A DNA stretch of 40,022 nucleotides from a virus. The stretch covers positions 1 to 40,022 of the IMG/VR virus record IMGVR_UViG_3300025625_000001; one strand, written 5' to 3'. Both the position numbers and the translations under genes were made by a program. Positions 6,700 through 15,139 of the stretch are shown piece after piece; within the stretch, counting starts at the first letter, position 1; the number at the start of each line of letters is the position of its first letter. The notes under the pieces were generated by a model, which searched no databases, was not told the origin of the DNA, and was given only the letters and a program-made list of their open reading frames with translations.

Positions 6700-6997
6700 A
6701 CTGCTTGGCTTTATCGCAATCGGCGCCGTGTGTTTTGCGCTCGGGTTCTTGCACGGCTACAACACGGGCCGCCCCGACCCGCCGACGTGGGGTTCGCTAA
6801 CGTATCTGCGCTGCCCGTTTTGCGGAAACAACATGGTCGAGCGCGGGCTCGCGATTCAGGACAACGACGACGGCGTAATGGTCCGCTGCGGATGGTGCGA
6901 CCACACCTCGGTCTGGAACTTCGACTGCCCAGCTCCGTTTCCGGTCGAGCCACGATTCTCAGCCCTAGCAGCCACCGCCGACCGGCGGAAGGAGTAA
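6692..6997 (+). CDS. membrane-anchored zinc-ribbon protein, 101 aa
   Basis: An N-terminal transmembrane segment (LLGFIAIGAVCFALGFLHGY) is followed by a zinc ribbon: RCPFCGNNM (CxxC) and VRCGWCDHTS (CxxC), about 26 residues apart. Start 6692 is preferred because GAAGG lies 8 bases upstream, in the same arrangement as at 5896; an earlier in-frame ATG at 6659 would add 11 residues. The ribbon would face the cytoplasm or periplasm depending on topology. Confidence 0.6.
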   Translation: MGELLGFIAIGAVCFALGFLHGYNTGRPDPPTWGSLTYLRCPFCGNNMVERGLAIQDNDDGVMVRCGWCDHTSVWNFDCPAPFPVEPRFSALAATADRRKE

Positions 6998-7001
6998 CAC
7001 T

Positions 7002-7310
7002 GTGACCGATATGCGACCACTCGACTTTATGCCCCTCGGCACGAAGGGACCGCCTGACAATCAGCGCGAGGTGTGGTTGTGGTGGCCGATTCGCGTCAAG
7101 TGGATAACGCGAGATTGGCGCGGGCGCTATCGCCTACTCTTTCTTCGGGGATTCACGCAGCACGGTTGGGAGCGCAATTCGCGCACCGAACCTTTGGGTA
7201 TCGAAGGTCGCGCAGTCATGCTCGTTCGCACCGTGCGCTACGTCGTGCGCTGCTGGAACTTCGGCCCGTTCTGCGTCACGTTTGGAGACGACGGGAGTCG
7301 CCCCCGATGA
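7002..7310 (+). CDS. hypothetical protein, 102 aa
   Basis: GTG start seven bases after a strong GGAAGGAG SD. Aromatic/Arg-rich and beta-strand-like (REVWLWWPIRVKWITRDWRGRYRLLFLRGF...YVVRCWNFGPFCVTFGDDG), suggesting a small beta-barrel. No family recognised. This is one of the few genes here with its own spaced SD, so it may be expressed more strongly than its neighbours. Confidence 0.6.
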   Translation: MTDMRPLDFMPLGTKGPPDNQREVWLWWPIRVKWITRDWRGRYRLLFLRGFTQHGWERNSRTEPLGIEGRAVMLVRTVRYVVRCWNFGPFCVTFGDDGSRPR

Positions 7311-8206
7311 CCGCGGCTGAACGCGATCAGGAAGCCCGCCGGTGCGAGGAACTTGCGGCGCAACAGGACCGTTGGGCGCGACAGAGTGCCGCTGTTGACG
7401 GGCGTAGCGTAGGAGATTTCTCCCTCACCGCCCGCGCGCTACGCTCCCACGCTCTGGCATTGCGCGCGACGGACTCGTTGCAGCAACAAGCAGAGGCGTT
7501 TGCCGAGCGTACCGTGTGCGGCCATGCTGGCGCGGCTCGCGAATCGTCTAAGGCGTTAGTCATTGACGGCTGGAACGCTGCCATCGCCGCATTGCGCGCG
7601 ACGGAAACGGGGGACGCAGACTTGGTTGCTCAGGTGCGGAAGCGGTTTGGAGGAACCGGATGGTCGCAAGGTCCGCTGTCGCTGCGGGATGCGCTGCTGA
7701 TTCAGCGCCTAGCCGACATGCTTGACCCCGCCTTTAGCGCCGCTGCAATCGAGCGGCCTGCTCAGGAAACGGATGCGAAGTGCCCCGACTGTGGCTCCTC
7801 CGAACGAGACATTAGCGAACCGAAGTGCGCCCACGCCGGAAACTCGTTCTTCATCGGCGGCCCTGACGCAGACGATGTGGCCCAGCGGCCTGCGGCGGTG
7901 CCTTCTGCGGTCGGTGCGCTCTTGGACGTGCTCAACGTCGCTATCGCCAAAGAGCGGAACGTCGCGATAGACCGCTACCGCGCCGAAACCGACGCAGCAT
8001 TCCACGCACTCCGTCGCGCGCTCCGAGCCACCGCTCCCGAGCCGGTCAGCGATGCGGTGAGCGCGCTGGAAGAAGCGCGGGCCGCTCACGCGCTCGTGCG
8101 AACATGGCTCCGGCGCAACGGCGGGTACTACTCGTCGGCTGCCGAGGAACTCGAAACCGCACTCGGGGAAGCCGCTCTCCGCGCGTCTGCGGGGAAGGGG
8201 GAATGA
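7307..8206 (+). CDS. hypothetical protein, 299 aa, helical with a zinc ribbon
   Basis: Largest product of the operon. The N-terminal ~75 residues are a coiled-coil-like helix (QEARRCEELAAQQDRWARQSAAV). A central Cys cluster (KCPDCGSSERDISEPKCAH) could bind zinc, and the C-terminal third is again helical. No catalytic motif. It begins at ATGA and ends 3 bases before the stop of the convergent late operon. Confidence 0.6.
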   Translation: MTAAERDQEARRCEELAAQQDRWARQSAAVDGRSVGDFSLTARALRSHALALRATDSLQQQAEAFAERTVCGHAGAARESSKALVIDGWNAAIAALRATETGDADLVAQVRKRFGGTGWSQGPLSLRDALLIQRLADMLDPAFSAAAIERPAQETDAKCPDCGSSERDISEPKCAHAGNSFFIGGPDADDVAQRPAAVPSAVGALLDVLNVAIAKERNVAIDRYRAETDAAFHALRRALRATAPEPVSDAVSALEEARAAHALVRTWLRRNGGYYSSAAEELETALGEAALRASAGKGE

Positions 8207-8209
8207 GCG

Positions 8210-11200
8210 CTACTTCTGGAACAGGGGGTTGTAGCGCATGTAGGTATCGAGCTTCTTTTGCAGCGTGTCAGCGTATGCGTTGTAGCCCTGCTTGCGTAAG
8301 CTGTCAATCATCGCACGCTGTTGGTCGAAGTGCTGCTTCGCCGCTAACTCCCGCGGACTCGGCCCGCTCTTGAGCCCGAACCCGGTCTGCGCACGAACGA
8401 GATTCGGTAGAATGGACGTAGGCTGTCCCTGGTCCTTGAACTCGGTGAGTGGCGGCTTCCCGAACAGTTCCGGGAAACGCAACAGGTAATCTCCGCCAGG
8501 GAAGGAGCCGACCGTTTCGTTCAGCGCGTACTGCGTATTCGGTTCCTTGTAGTAGCTCCAGTAGTTGTTCCCTTGACCGCCAGCCTGCTGCGCTTTTGCC
8601 AGCGCCATCTGGAGCGGCCAGCCAGCAGCAGCGCGAGCGAACTCGTACGGGTTGTCCACTCCCCGGTACGCATCGGCCATCGGCGTGTACGCCACCCCAA
8701 CCTTGCCGCTGCCAGGCGGACCTTGCTGCAAGTCGCCAGTAATCTCGGGAGAAATACGAGACAGCGCCAGCGGACGCTCCGGATGCTTCAGTGTGGCACG
8801 AGCGATTGCGCCAGGCATCTTTGTACGCCACGTTGCGAATGGCAACAGGTATGCAAGCGCCTGCGTGAGCGGAGAGCGTTCCCCGTAGTTGACCATCTCC
8901 GCGCCGACATCGTTTGCCGCCTTGGCAGCCGCTTCCGGTTCGGCCATCCCGCCGCGCTGATACCGCTTGAGCAGTTTGCCAAAGCGCGTCGCCTTCGCTG
9001 CGTCATCAAACGTCCAGAGCGTGTGATTAGATGCCTTGTAGATTTCCCCGAGTATTGGGATGCGCCCGGTCCATCCGGGGGAGCGATCGATTGACGGAGC
9101 GCCCGTCACGCCGTACTTGAGCGACTTGCCGAGAATCTTGGCGCGTGCTTCCGGTGAGCGCTCCAGCATCAGGCGCGCGAACTTACCCGCCGTTCCGGTG
9201 ACATTCGAGAGAGACGGGTCGGCCAGGAACGACAGGAACCCAATGTTCATCATGTGACGGAAGGGAAGCGCGAATAGCCCGTGCTTGGGAATATCCACCG
9301 CGCCTTTGAGAATGTGCCCGATGTTCTGGAGAGCGCTGCGGTCCTCGGGACGCGTGTAGGCTTCGACAAAGAACGCCTTGGCTTCAGGCGGTATCTTCGA
9401 GAAGTCCTTAACGCCGAACAGTCGCGCTGCGGCCTGCTCCGCATCCCTGGCTGCGATAGCCGAAGCGCCGCCGCGTAGGCGCGCTTCGATGACCTTGCGC
9501 TGTAGCTCGGGAGCGAGTAACTTCGCGCGTTCGCCGCGTTCCTTAAGCGCTTGGTCCTCGGCGCTCATCTTTGCCGTGGCAGGTTCCGGCGACGCGACAT
9601 GCGTCTTGAGTACGTCCTCAAGCGATTCGGCCTGCGCAACGCCAGCGTGCGGGTCGAGTGAGGTAATGCCGCCTGCCGCCTGTTGCGCCTGCGAGAACTT
9701 GGATACGTCGTGCGCAGTCGGAACGTAATGCTGCCGGTACTGTTCGGGCATCTGCATGCCGCGGGGCTGTTCTCCCTCGAAGCGCTGGAACTCGGGACCC
9801 ACTTGGAATCCCCCAGGCTTCGGGGCTCTAAAAGATTCGGGGTGAAGTGCGAAAAACTCACGCTCCGTTTCAATGGCATCGAATCCGCGTTTCTGGGCCA
9901 TTGCCGATGCTATGCGGTCGTAAACGTGGTAGGCCCATTCGGGGTCGTCGCTTACAGAAAGCAGATGCTCAATTTCCAGCTTGGGAACCCCGAGAGCTTG
10001 GAGATATTTGCGCGCATTCTCAGGCCTTAACTTCCCGGTGCTCTGGTCTACGATGTTGTCAATCATGCGGAGAGACTTAGGTCCCCGCATTTCCATGACG
10101 CCGCCCAGCCCGGCCCCGAAATCCTGATACGGCCCAGTCACTTTCAAGGGGTTCTTGGCGGAAGCAACGGCCGAAGTTAGGTGCTTTCCTCCCAGGCCCG
10201 CCTCGGCGGTATACGTCGCGTTAGGCTTATCCTTCGAGAAAAAGGTTCCGCCACGGGGAGATACTTCTGGTTGTCCACTAGTGGCCTGATACCTAAACAA
10301 ATTGGGAGACTCCGCTCTCCGCAACTCCTCTTGGAGTTTTTGGTCACCCGAAAGGTGCGCGAGCGAGTCGGTGACGCGCTTGAACGCTGCCGCGCGCATC
10401 CCGAGCTTCGACGGCAACTGCGCCGTCGTTCCCTCGTGAACCGCTTGGTAGAGTTCGTGCTCCTCGGCTTCGGTTAGCCCCTGCGTGACCTTGCGGTACT
10501 GGTTAACGAGCGTGTTTCCGAGGTCGTCCTGCATCGTGCGCCGCGCGTTGTTTATCATGCGCAGGCCCTGATGCTGCGCGATTCCCTGCTCTCCGTTGCG
10601 CTCGATGAGCCCGCGAAGCGCGGGACCCTTGACGGTTGCGAATTCGTAGGCTTGCCCCGCAAGGCGCCCTGGAGTCGTTCCGGTCCGCTCCGCAGCGTTC
10701 ACGCCTTTCGCCAGCGCCGTCGCGCTCTTCAGCCCCATCCGCGCGGTCGCAGCGTCGATAATGCCCAAACCACCGAGGTACGTCAAAGGGTCGGTGCCCG
10801 TGTCGATTGCGAAATCTATCATCCCCTGGACAGCGTGACCTGGGATGACGTTCCCGTTCGGCGAGGTCCACTCGACTTTAGCGAGCGAGTCGTAGAACGG
10901 GGTGATGCCGAACTTCTGCCGCAACTCGGCACGCGTTTGGTCGGCGCTCGCTTCTGACTGCCCGTGAACGAGCGTGTTCGCCTTGCTCGGACCGCCCGTG
11001 ATAGCCGCGGCGGTCATGTGTTGCGGGCGCTGGAGCACGTCGATGACGTTCCCGACGCCGGTGCCGACTGCACGGGCGGCACCACCCAGCACCGGCTTGA
11101 ACGCATCGAGTGGCCCGCTTCCGGGTTTGGCGGGAGGCGGTGGAGCCTTTGGTGCTGCCCCCGCCTTTGCATCAGGAGTGAATCCGCTCTTGGCTTGCAC

Positions 11201-11266
11201 CGGCTGCGACGGAGGAATGAGGCTCGGAGAAGCGGCTGGCGCGGGAGCGTCAGGCGTGAACGGCAT
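8210..11266 (-). CDS. large internal virion/ejection protein, polyvalent type
   Basis: 1018 aa, last gene of the late operon. A Pro/Ala-rich N-terminus (1-50) precedes helical regions. Residues 323-376 carry LFRYQAT, GGTFFSKD and KNPLKV, resembling the scaffold of ADP-ribosyltransferase-like domains. The part with IGFLSFLADPSLSNVTGT and NYGERSPLTQALAYLLPFATW resembles C-terminal regions of phage large polyvalent proteins. Size, position after the M15 fusion, and composition suggest a protein packaged in the head and ejected with DNA, like T7 gp16 or P22 ejection proteins. Starts in TAATG overlap with the upstream gene. Confidence 0.55.
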   Translation of the reverse strand: MPFTPDAPAPAASPSLIPPSQPVQAKSGFTPDAKAGAAPKAPPPPAKPGSGPLDAFKPVLGGAARAVGTGVGNVIDVLQRPQHMTAAAITGGPSKANTLVHGQSEASADQTRAELRQKFGITPFYDSLAKVEWTSPNGNVIPGHAVQGMIDFAIDTGTDPLTYLGGLGIIDAATARMGLKSATALAKGVNAAERTGTTPGRLAGQAYEFATVKGPALRGLIERNGEQGIAQHQGLRMINNARRTMQDDLGNTLVNQYRKVTQGLTEAEEHELYQAVHEGTTAQLPSKLGMRAAAFKRVTDSLAHLSGDQKLQEELRRAESPNLFRYQATSGQPEVSPRGGTFFSKDKPNATYTAEAGLGGKHLTSAVASAKNPLKVTGPYQDFGAGLGGVMEMRGPKSLRMIDNIVDQSTGKLRPENARKYLQALGVPKLEIEHLLSVSDDPEWAYHVYDRIASAMAQKRGFDAIETEREFFALHPESFRAPKPGGFQVGPEFQRFEGEQPRGMQMPEQYRQHYVPTAHDVSKFSQAQQAAGGITSLDPHAGVAQAESLEDVLKTHVASPEPATAKMSAEDQALKERGERAKLLAPELQRKVIEARLRGGASAIAARDAEQAAARLFGVKDFSKIPPEAKAFFVEAYTRPEDRSALQNIGHILKGAVDIPKHGLFALPFRHMMNIGFLSFLADPSLSNVTGTAGKFARLMLERSPEARAKILGKSLKYGVTGAPSIDRSPGWTGRIPILGEIYKASNHTLWTFDDAAKATRFGKLLKRYQRGGMAEPEAAAKAANDVGAEMVNYGERSPLTQALAYLLPFATWRTKMPGAIARATLKHPERPLALSRISPEITGDLQQGPPGSGKVGVAYTPMADAYRGVDNPYEFARAAAGWPLQMALAKAQQAGGQGNNYWSYYKEPNTQYALNETVGSFPGGDYLLRFPELFGKPPLTEFKDQGQPTSILPNLVRAQTGFGLKSGPSPRELAAKQHFDQQRAMIDSLRKQGYNAYADTLQKKLDTYMRYNPLFQK

Positions 11267-13299
11267 TAGGCGGCTCCAACCTGAAGGTGAACGTGCGGCT
11301 CCGCGTCGTCCTCAAAAAGGTCAACGCCGTGCTGCGCTGCCCAAGCCTTTAACCCAGACACAACTTCCCGATTCGTGCCGATGCGCGCCCATCCACCCGA
11401 GAGCACGGCGTTGGTCACGAAGTCCCAGGTGCGCTTGTCGTAACCGCCAAGGGCGCCTCCTGCATCTGCTGCAACGTCGATTGCCCGCCCATCGTAGTGA
11501 GCGCTATTCGCGACATGACCCTGCCAATGCCCCGCGGTGTCCTTGTGGCCGAAGATACTCGACACGACCAAGGAACCGACGTTCTGCAGTTTCGTGAACG
11601 CCGAGGCGAGAGTTTGCGAGACATTGCCCCACTGCTCGCGGACTGCATCGCTAGCCGCCTGGAAAGGGGGCTTGGCGTCGCTGCCTCCACGAATCGCGTT
11701 ACCGTTCTCGTCTACGGGCGTCCCGTCATCAAGGAAATGCTTCCCGCCCTGCTGGTAGCCGTGCTTCCCATTCGAGAAAGCGCCAGGGATTTTAGGCCCG
11801 GTATCCGCTGCTGGGGTCGGCGGAGCCGCGAACTTTTGAGGCGTAATCGGCTTCCCTTCCGAACGGCGCTTCAACTCCGCATAGCGTCCACGCTCCGTAA
11901 GGAGTTCCTTCGCGACCGGGTTCGCGTCTTTCCCGAGTGATTGCGCGTAGTAATCTGCTGCGTTAATCGGGTCCGGGTTCCGGTCGATGAGCGAGAACGT
12001 GCTCATGAGCCTTTTCACAAGGTCCCCGCCGATAGCCGCAGGAGCCGTCTTGGGCGTGCCGTCCGGGTTCATCATGGTCGTGTTCGTCTTTGGGTCCATG
12101 AGGGTTACAGGCTGCCCTTGCGATGTACGCGGCGGCCGCAGCGCCTTGCTCCACGCAGCGTAAAACTGTTGTTGCGTGCGCGATGCTTCCTCACGGAGCT
12201 TGGCCTGTTTCTCAGGATTTGCAAGTGTCGCCTTCGCATCATCATGCGCAAAGCGCCGGTCCTGCCGCGTGTCCTCGCGATTCTGACGGTCCTGCTCCAG
12301 GTTAATCTCGACAGCGAGCCGCTTATCCGCACGCTGACTTTCGGCTGCTTGCGCCGTAAGGGCACGATTCTCGGCGTCTAGGTCGCGCTTGTCGAGCCTG
12401 CGGTCCTCGCCCTGCTGCGTGATAGCGGCCTGCTGCAACGAACGAGCATTGTTGGCTTGGTCAATCGCCTCGCGCTCATAATTGCCAGCCGTCGCACGAT
12501 GCTCGGCAGCGACATTGTGCGCCCCTACCCCCTCGTAGAAGTTCGCAAGCTCCGTCTCGTGACGGAAGTAGTCCATTGCCCCAGGGGCACGTCCAGCACC
12601 AGGCGGCAAGATGCGTTGGAGATTCGGCGGCAACTGGAACGGCTGCTGCGTTCGCGGGTCGATACCCCGGTCGCGCAGGTCCTGCGCCGCGTTGTACTGC
12701 GCGACCGCGTTCGTGTAGGACGACTTCATCTGCGCGGCTTCTTGCTGGTACTGGCTCTGCGCGGATTGCTCGTCCCGGTTGAATCGGTTCTCGGCACCCT
12801 GCTGGAGCCCGCCAAGCGCACCGGCGGCTAATTTGGAAATCGGCGCACCCGGGAACAACAACGAGAGCCCCAGGAGCGCGTACTCTAGCCCCTTCGCGGG
12901 CTGATGGTACTGCGGCGGCTTAAAGACCGGCGTTCCCTCTTGCGGTACCGCGTCCGTATTCGAGTTTCCAGCGGGCGGCGGCGGAGCACCCGTTGGCGGG
13001 GGCGTAGAGCCCCCAGGAGGCGCCTGAGTCGCTGTTTGGCGCTGCGTGCCGGGGAATGGCTGCTGCGCGCCCTGAGCGCCCTGTGGCCCTTGCTGGGGCG
13101 GTGGCGGCGTAGAGGCCGCAATGAGCTGCATCTCCGCCTGCCGCTTCGCGCCCTTGGACCCCGGAGGCGGCTTTGGCGGCTGGGGCGGCACATTGGGACG
13201 CGGGGATTGGGGCGAGAACGGACGCGGTTGCGGCGGCACCATCAATGGGTCGAAATTGGGCGAGATGGGCGGCGGCGCTACCTGGCCGTAACTGTACAC
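11266..13299 (-). CDS. virion protein with C-terminal M15 peptidoglycan peptidase domain
   Basis: 677 aa. Residues 1-130 are Pro/Gln-rich low complexity. Residues ~150-175 are hydrophobic (YALLGLSLLFPGAPISKLAAGALGG). The centre is a long Gln/Arg/Glu coiled coil. The C-terminus has the M15 zinc peptidase signature SxHxxGxAxD (S599-AHYDGRAID, H601, D608) and HxH (H669, H671). M15 enzymes cut D-Ala peptide bonds in peptidoglycan. Fusion to a long virion-type protein suggests local wall digestion during DNA entry, not lysis. Confidence 0.7.
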   Translation of the reverse strand: MYSYGQVAPPPISPNFDPLMVPPQPRPFSPQSPRPNVPPQPPKPPPGSKGAKRQAEMQLIAASTPPPPQQGPQGAQGAQQPFPGTQRQTATQAPPGGSTPPPTGAPPPPAGNSNTDAVPQEGTPVFKPPQYHQPAKGLEYALLGLSLLFPGAPISKLAAGALGGLQQGAENRFNRDEQSAQSQYQQEAAQMKSSYTNAVAQYNAAQDLRDRGIDPRTQQPFQLPPNLQRILPPGAGRAPGAMDYFRHETELANFYEGVGAHNVAAEHRATAGNYEREAIDQANNARSLQQAAITQQGEDRRLDKRDLDAENRALTAQAAESQRADKRLAVEINLEQDRQNREDTRQDRRFAHDDAKATLANPEKQAKLREEASRTQQQFYAAWSKALRPPRTSQGQPVTLMDPKTNTTMMNPDGTPKTAPAAIGGDLVKRLMSTFSLIDRNPDPINAADYYAQSLGKDANPVAKELLTERGRYAELKRRSEGKPITPQKFAAPPTPAADTGPKIPGAFSNGKHGYQQGGKHFLDDGTPVDENGNAIRGGSDAKPPFQAASDAVREQWGNVSQTLASAFTKLQNVGSLVVSSIFGHKDTAGHWQGHVANSAHYDGRAIDVAADAGGALGGYDKRTWDFVTNAVLSGGWARIGTNREVVSGLKAWAAQHGVDLFEDDAEPHVHLQVGAA

Positions 13300-13302
13300 A
13301 GC

Positions 13303-14028
13303 CTAGCCGCCCCAGGGACCAGCATAATTGGGTGGCGCAGATGGAGCACCACCCCCGCCACCACCGCCAAACATTCCAGCAGCGTATCCAGCGCTTCCAA
13401 GCGCCTGCCCTTGCTCGCCAAGCGCGCTCCCGTAAATGCTGCCGTAGGTATTCCCCAACCCGCCGACAGCCGACCCATACGCGGCCTCAACGCCAGCGTT
13501 CGGTCCATACGAACCGAGATACGCTTGCTCCAGACCCTGCTGGTAATTGTTCCAGGTCCCGGCATTGAAGTAAGACGCCTGATTCGCTGCGTTCTGGTTG
13601 CCTTGCAAGTCCTGTTGCGTGTAGCCGTACCCCTGTTGCACAATCGGCATCAAGCCCTGCGCCGTAGACGCCGCCTGTTGCCCCATCAAATCGTTCATCA
13701 GGTACTGACCCGAACCGGAGTTGGAAATGCCGCGGCCCGCGAGTTGGCCTTGCTCGGCTAACTGCTGCTCTTTGTAGTACGGCTCGACCGACTGGCGGAA
13801 CAGTTGCTCGTACTGGTTCATGTACGCTTGGTTCTGGTTCGGGTCTACATACGACGGATTGACGAATCCGAGCGTGCCAAAGCCGTTGGGCGGCGGACCG
13901 TTGGCATTCGTTCCAGGCGGTCCCGTGCCTGTCTGCCCGGTGTTCTGCATAGGGCCACCGCCACCGCCAGCCGCACCGTTCTGCTGCGGGCTCTGGCCCG
14001 TGTTCAGAATCGGGTTATCGGAGTACAT
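13303..14028 (-). CDS. Gly/Gln-rich internal virion protein, 241 aa
   Basis: Low-complexity N-terminus (QNGAAGGGGGPMQNTGQ), a helical middle (NQYEQLFRQSVEPYYKEQQLAEQGQLAGRG), Tyr/Gln/Asn-rich repeats (YGSAVGGLGNTYGSIYGSALG) and a Gly/Pro C-terminus. The start at 14028 (MYSDNP) has GAAGGG upstream and clears the previous gene. Its place between short Gln-rich proteins and the M15 fusion suggests an ejection protein comparable to P22 gp7/gp20, by composition and order only. Confidence 0.5.
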   Translation of the reverse strand: MYSDNPILNTGQSPQQNGAAGGGGGPMQNTGQTGTGPPGTNANGPPPNGFGTLGFVNPSYVDPNQNQAYMNQYEQLFRQSVEPYYKEQQLAEQGQLAGRGISNSGSGQYLMNDLMGQQAASTAQGLMPIVQQGYGYTQQDLQGNQNAANQASYFNAGTWNNYQQGLEQAYLGSYGPNAGVEAAYGSAVGGLGNTYGSIYGSALGEQGQALGSAGYAAGMFGGGGGGGAPSAPPNYAGPWGG

Positions 14029-14032
14029 CGCC

Positions 14033-14344
14033 TCAACCCTTCGGCGGGGGAGGCGGCTGCTGCCCACCCTGGCCCTTGTTCTGGGGCGGGGGCGTCTTGG
14101 GGAACGCGGGAGCGGCTGAACCCGGAGCCTGCGTCTGCTTCCCCTGCGTCAATCCCGGGCCAGTGTTTCCGAACGCGACCTCATTGTTCGGATTCATCGG
14201 CATCTGCGCGATGGCGTCACGCAGCATCTGCTCGTGCTGCTGCACGTACTGCTGCTCTTGTCCGATTTCGTTGTTGACGAAGCCCTGTTGGCCGCTCGTC
14301 CCCTTTTGGGACTGCTGGCTCGGGCTGCTAAAAAGTCCTGAAAT
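14033..14344 (-). CDS. small virion/ejection protein, probable AUU start
   Basis: From ATT at 14344 the frame gives 103 aa: (M)SGLFSSPSQQSQKGTSG, then a Gln-rich helix (EQQYVQQHEQMLRDAI), then a Pro/Gly/Gln tail ending PPPPPKG. A strong AGGAGG SD lies 9 bases before ATT and no ATG/GTG/TTG exists near it. The first standard start, GTG at 14245, has only a weak SD and would remove a protein-like N-terminus. Either AUU is used, as in infC, or the base differs in the population. The LFSSP start is common in short virion proteins. Confidence 0.5.
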   Translation of the reverse strand: MSGLFSSPSQQSQKGTSGQQGFVNNEIGQEQQYVQQHEQMLRDAIAQMPMNPNNEVAFGNTGPGLTQGKQTQAPGSAAPAFPKTPPPQNKGQGGQQPPPPPKG

Positions 14345-14348
14345 GACG

Positions 14349-14759
14349 CTACCCTCCTACCCGCTGCGGCTGGAACATCTTTCCCAGCGCAATGGCTTCG
14401 ACCCTGTAATTGCGCTTCTTCAGCGCCTTGATATGCCGTGGCTTCGAGAGACTGACCAAGCCCCCGCACGCGACCGGCTCCTCGCGCTCGTCAGCCAGTT
14501 CCTGAGCGATAGCCTCGATACGCCTCCGAAGCAGCGCCAAGGCCCGCTCCCCCTCGCGTCCCGGTAAATCCCATAGTTCCTCGGTCACGAGCCCGTAGAC
14601 GCTCTCGTAGAGGCAGCAGAACGCAACGATGCGCTCGCGGTGCTCGACCACGAATCCGTAGCCCTTCTCGGGCCAGCGCCATCCCTGCGGCAACCCTTGC
14701 GCGTAGGCAATCGCGAGAATGCCCGGTGCATCGTCCGGGACCGGAGCGCGAACAGTCAT
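14349..14759 (-). CDS. GNAT-fold acetyltransferase-like protein, 136 aa
   Basis: The N-terminus TVRAPVPDDAPGILAI is the classic beta1-alpha1 of GNAT proteins. Next come strands GYGFVVEHRERIVAFCCLYES, a long charged helix, and a C-terminal LSKPRHIKALKKRNYRVEAIALGKMF typical of the last GNAT strands. The acetyl-CoA pyrophosphate loop (Q/RxxGxG/A) is not obvious, so the enzyme may be degenerate. GNAT-like proteins occur in the ejection-protein region of several podoviruses (e.g. compared with T7 gp13), which fits this position. ATGA overlap upstream. Confidence 0.6.
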   Translation of the reverse strand: MTVRAPVPDDAPGILAIAYAQGLPQGWRWPEKGYGFVVEHRERIVAFCCLYESVYGLVTEELWDLPGREGERALALLRRRIEAIAQELADEREEPVACGGLVSLSKPRHIKALKKRNYRVEAIALGKMFQPQRVGG

Positions 14760-15136
14760 TCTACGAGTATCGTCGCAACGGTGTCGTTCCAGCGCGCACG
14801 CACGACGAGAACCGTTGGCGTGGAGGCAGCGAGGTCCGTGCCGTTCTGGTACGGGTAGCCCGCTGCTTGGTCGTTCACGATGATAAACCCGGAAGGCTTG
14901 CGCCCCAACTGGTGCGGGAGCGAGATGCCGGCAGCCGGGATAGACACGCCCGCCCGGACCCAAAACGAGCCCAGGCGCGTGTTGTCCACCAGCGGCTGAT
15001 TCTGGGGAATCCCCTCCGAGTTGTGCTTGAGGATCGACTGCTGCGCAAGCGCTTCAAGCCGCTGCATCTGGGACGGAACAACGTCTGTCTCGTCGTAGCG
15101 CCCTCCGCTTCGGAAGCCGCCTTTATTGAACCCCAC
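14756..15136 (-). CDS. virion beta-sandwich protein, 126 aa
   Basis: The C-terminal 80 residues contain ISLPHQLGRKPSGFIIVNDQAAGYPY, then TPTVLVVRARWNDTVATILVE. This pattern (LPHxLGRxPxG...VV.D..A..Y...W..T.I.L) recurs in short podovirus tail or head proteins adjacent to ejection genes and suggests a small beta-sandwich. GTG start with a weak SD. Exact position in the virion is unknown. Confidence 0.55.
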   Translation of the reverse strand: MGFNKGGFRSGGRYDETDVVPSQMQRLEALAQQSILKHNSEGIPQNQPLVDNTRLGSFWVRAGVSIPAAGISLPHQLGRKPSGFIIVNDQAAGYPYQNGTDLAASTPTVLVVRARWNDTVATILVE

Positions 15137-15139
15137 AAG

